Assembly (NCBI RefSeq): GCF_018599245.1
Contig: NZ_JAHEVJ010000001.1
Location: 186,001-250,000, forward strand
DNA: 64,000 nucleotides
Source: Aliiroseovarius lamellibrachiae
GTDB taxonomy: Bacteria > Pseudomonadota > Alphaproteobacteria > Rhodobacterales > Rhodobacteraceae
Direction: 5' to 3'
A program made the translations under genes and the position numbers. Numbering within the stretch: position 1 is the first letter of the stretch; each line of letters opens with the position of its first letter. Positions 63,589 to 64,000 of this stretch are shown in pieces. The notes beneath the pieces are model-generated. The model searched no databases. It was not told where the DNA came from and saw nothing but the letters and a program-made list of their open reading frames with translations.

Positions 63589-63606
63589 AAGAGGTCGGAG
63601 GCCAAT

Positions 63607-64000
63607 GTGGCGAAGCATAAGCAACAAAACCAGGACTACGCAGGGCCGCTCAAACGGCTTTTCGTTGGGATCTTGTGCCTTGCCCTGTTTGCCGTCTTTC
63701 TGGTCTGGCGCATTGACAGTCCGCGTGTGGAACGGTTCCGCGCGGGACTGATCGACCGGGTGGTGCCCAGCTTTGAGTGGGCCTTGGTGCCGGTGACCAA
63801 AGTGGTCGGCATGGTCGAAGGCTTTCAAAGCTACCATCGGATTTACGAACAAAACCAAGAACTTCGCCGCGAATTGCGCCAGATGAAAGCCTGGAAAGAA
63901 GCCGCCCTTCAGTTGGAACAGGAAAACGCCCAACTGTTGAACCTGAACAATGTGCGCCTTGATGCACAGCTGAGTTTCGTGACCGGCGTGGTGCTGGCCG
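63607..64000 (+). CDS. mreC: Rod shape-determining protein MreC (partial, runs off the window)
   Basis: GTG start at 63607 with GGAGG six bases upstream; ATG at 63605 is out of frame. The 131 visible residues show a cytoplasmic basic N-terminus (AKHKQQNQDYAGPLKRLF), one membrane helix (VGILCLALFAVFLVWRI), and a coiled coil (YEQNQELRRELRQMKAWKEA and onward) leading into the periplasmic domain, the MreC layout. The 3' part is outside the window. Confidence 0.9.
   Translation, partial: MAKHKQQNQDYAGPLKRLFVGILCLALFAVFLVWRIDSPRVERFRAGLIDRVVPSFEWALVPVTKVVGMVEGFQSYHRIYEQNQELRRELRQMKAWKEAALQLEQENAQLLNLNNVRLDAQLSFVTGVVLA

Overview
The window looks like chromosomal core sequence of a GC-rich marine alphaproteobacterium of the Roseobacter group (Rhodobacteraceae). 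Support comes from the gene pairings (hisS-hisZ-hisG with short-form HisG, glnD-murJ, xdhABC beside a purine-type ABC transporter), the eukaryote-like HisRS, the dimethylglycine dehydrogenase-type oxidoreductase, and a family of short 3'-end intergenic elements carrying a GGATATTT...CAAGAAAAAG-type core. The genus cannot be fixed from the sequence alone. I see no rRNA or tRNA genes, CRISPR array, insertion sequence, integrase or prophage. Genes are densely packed, with many ATGA-type overlaps.

Layout. 1-5.7 kb: minus-strand purine operon xdhA-xdhB-xdhC followed by a nucleoside-type ABC ATPase cut by the window edge. 5.9-13.5 kb: dnaE, slyX, a small secreted SH3 protein, then hisS-hisZ-hisG. 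13.5-14.0 kb: a decayed DUF2461 gene. 14.0-22 kb: trpS, a rhomboid lacking its catalytic residues, two small membrane ORFs, and a minus-strand run of an LpoA-like lipoprotein, glnD and murJ. 22-33 kb: rsmI-yraN, gshB, a lipase-like hydrolase, comM, a GST with a Cys-rich tail, a phosphatase-cobU pair, a ChaN-like protein, coaBC, dut, a membrane-anchored MoeB and a GNAT enzyme. 33-44 kb: polar amino-acid ABC genes, an M3 peptidase, a CDF transporter, a capsule-like/SH3 pair, a hydroxyacid dehydrogenase, a dimethylglycine dehydrogenase-type enzyme and a DUF937 protein. 44-51.6 kb: GFA protein, an iron-type operon (DUF1111 di-heme protein, imelysin, DUF1513), trxC, gcvH, a gamma-glutamylcyclotransferase and a MATE pump. 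51.7-64 kb: gltX, CopD-like, DUF1801, an exported MBL hydrolase, nadE, a MORN-repeat protein, sqr, leuA with a leucine leader peptide, mreB and the start of mreC.

The most notable regulatory features are a leader ORF with seven leucine codons and mutually exclusive RNA stems before leuA, a perfect TGA-N9-TCA palindrome (RirA/IRO-box form) before the iron operon, a strong terminator between an amino-acid binding protein and its permease, and the dispersed 3'-end element family. The most notable proteins are the pseudo-rhomboid, an imelysin with a changed metal motif, the MoeB with an N-terminal membrane anchor, and a secreted protein built of about 18 MORN repeats. No unmistakably new multi-gene system is visible; the novelty is in these individual signals.
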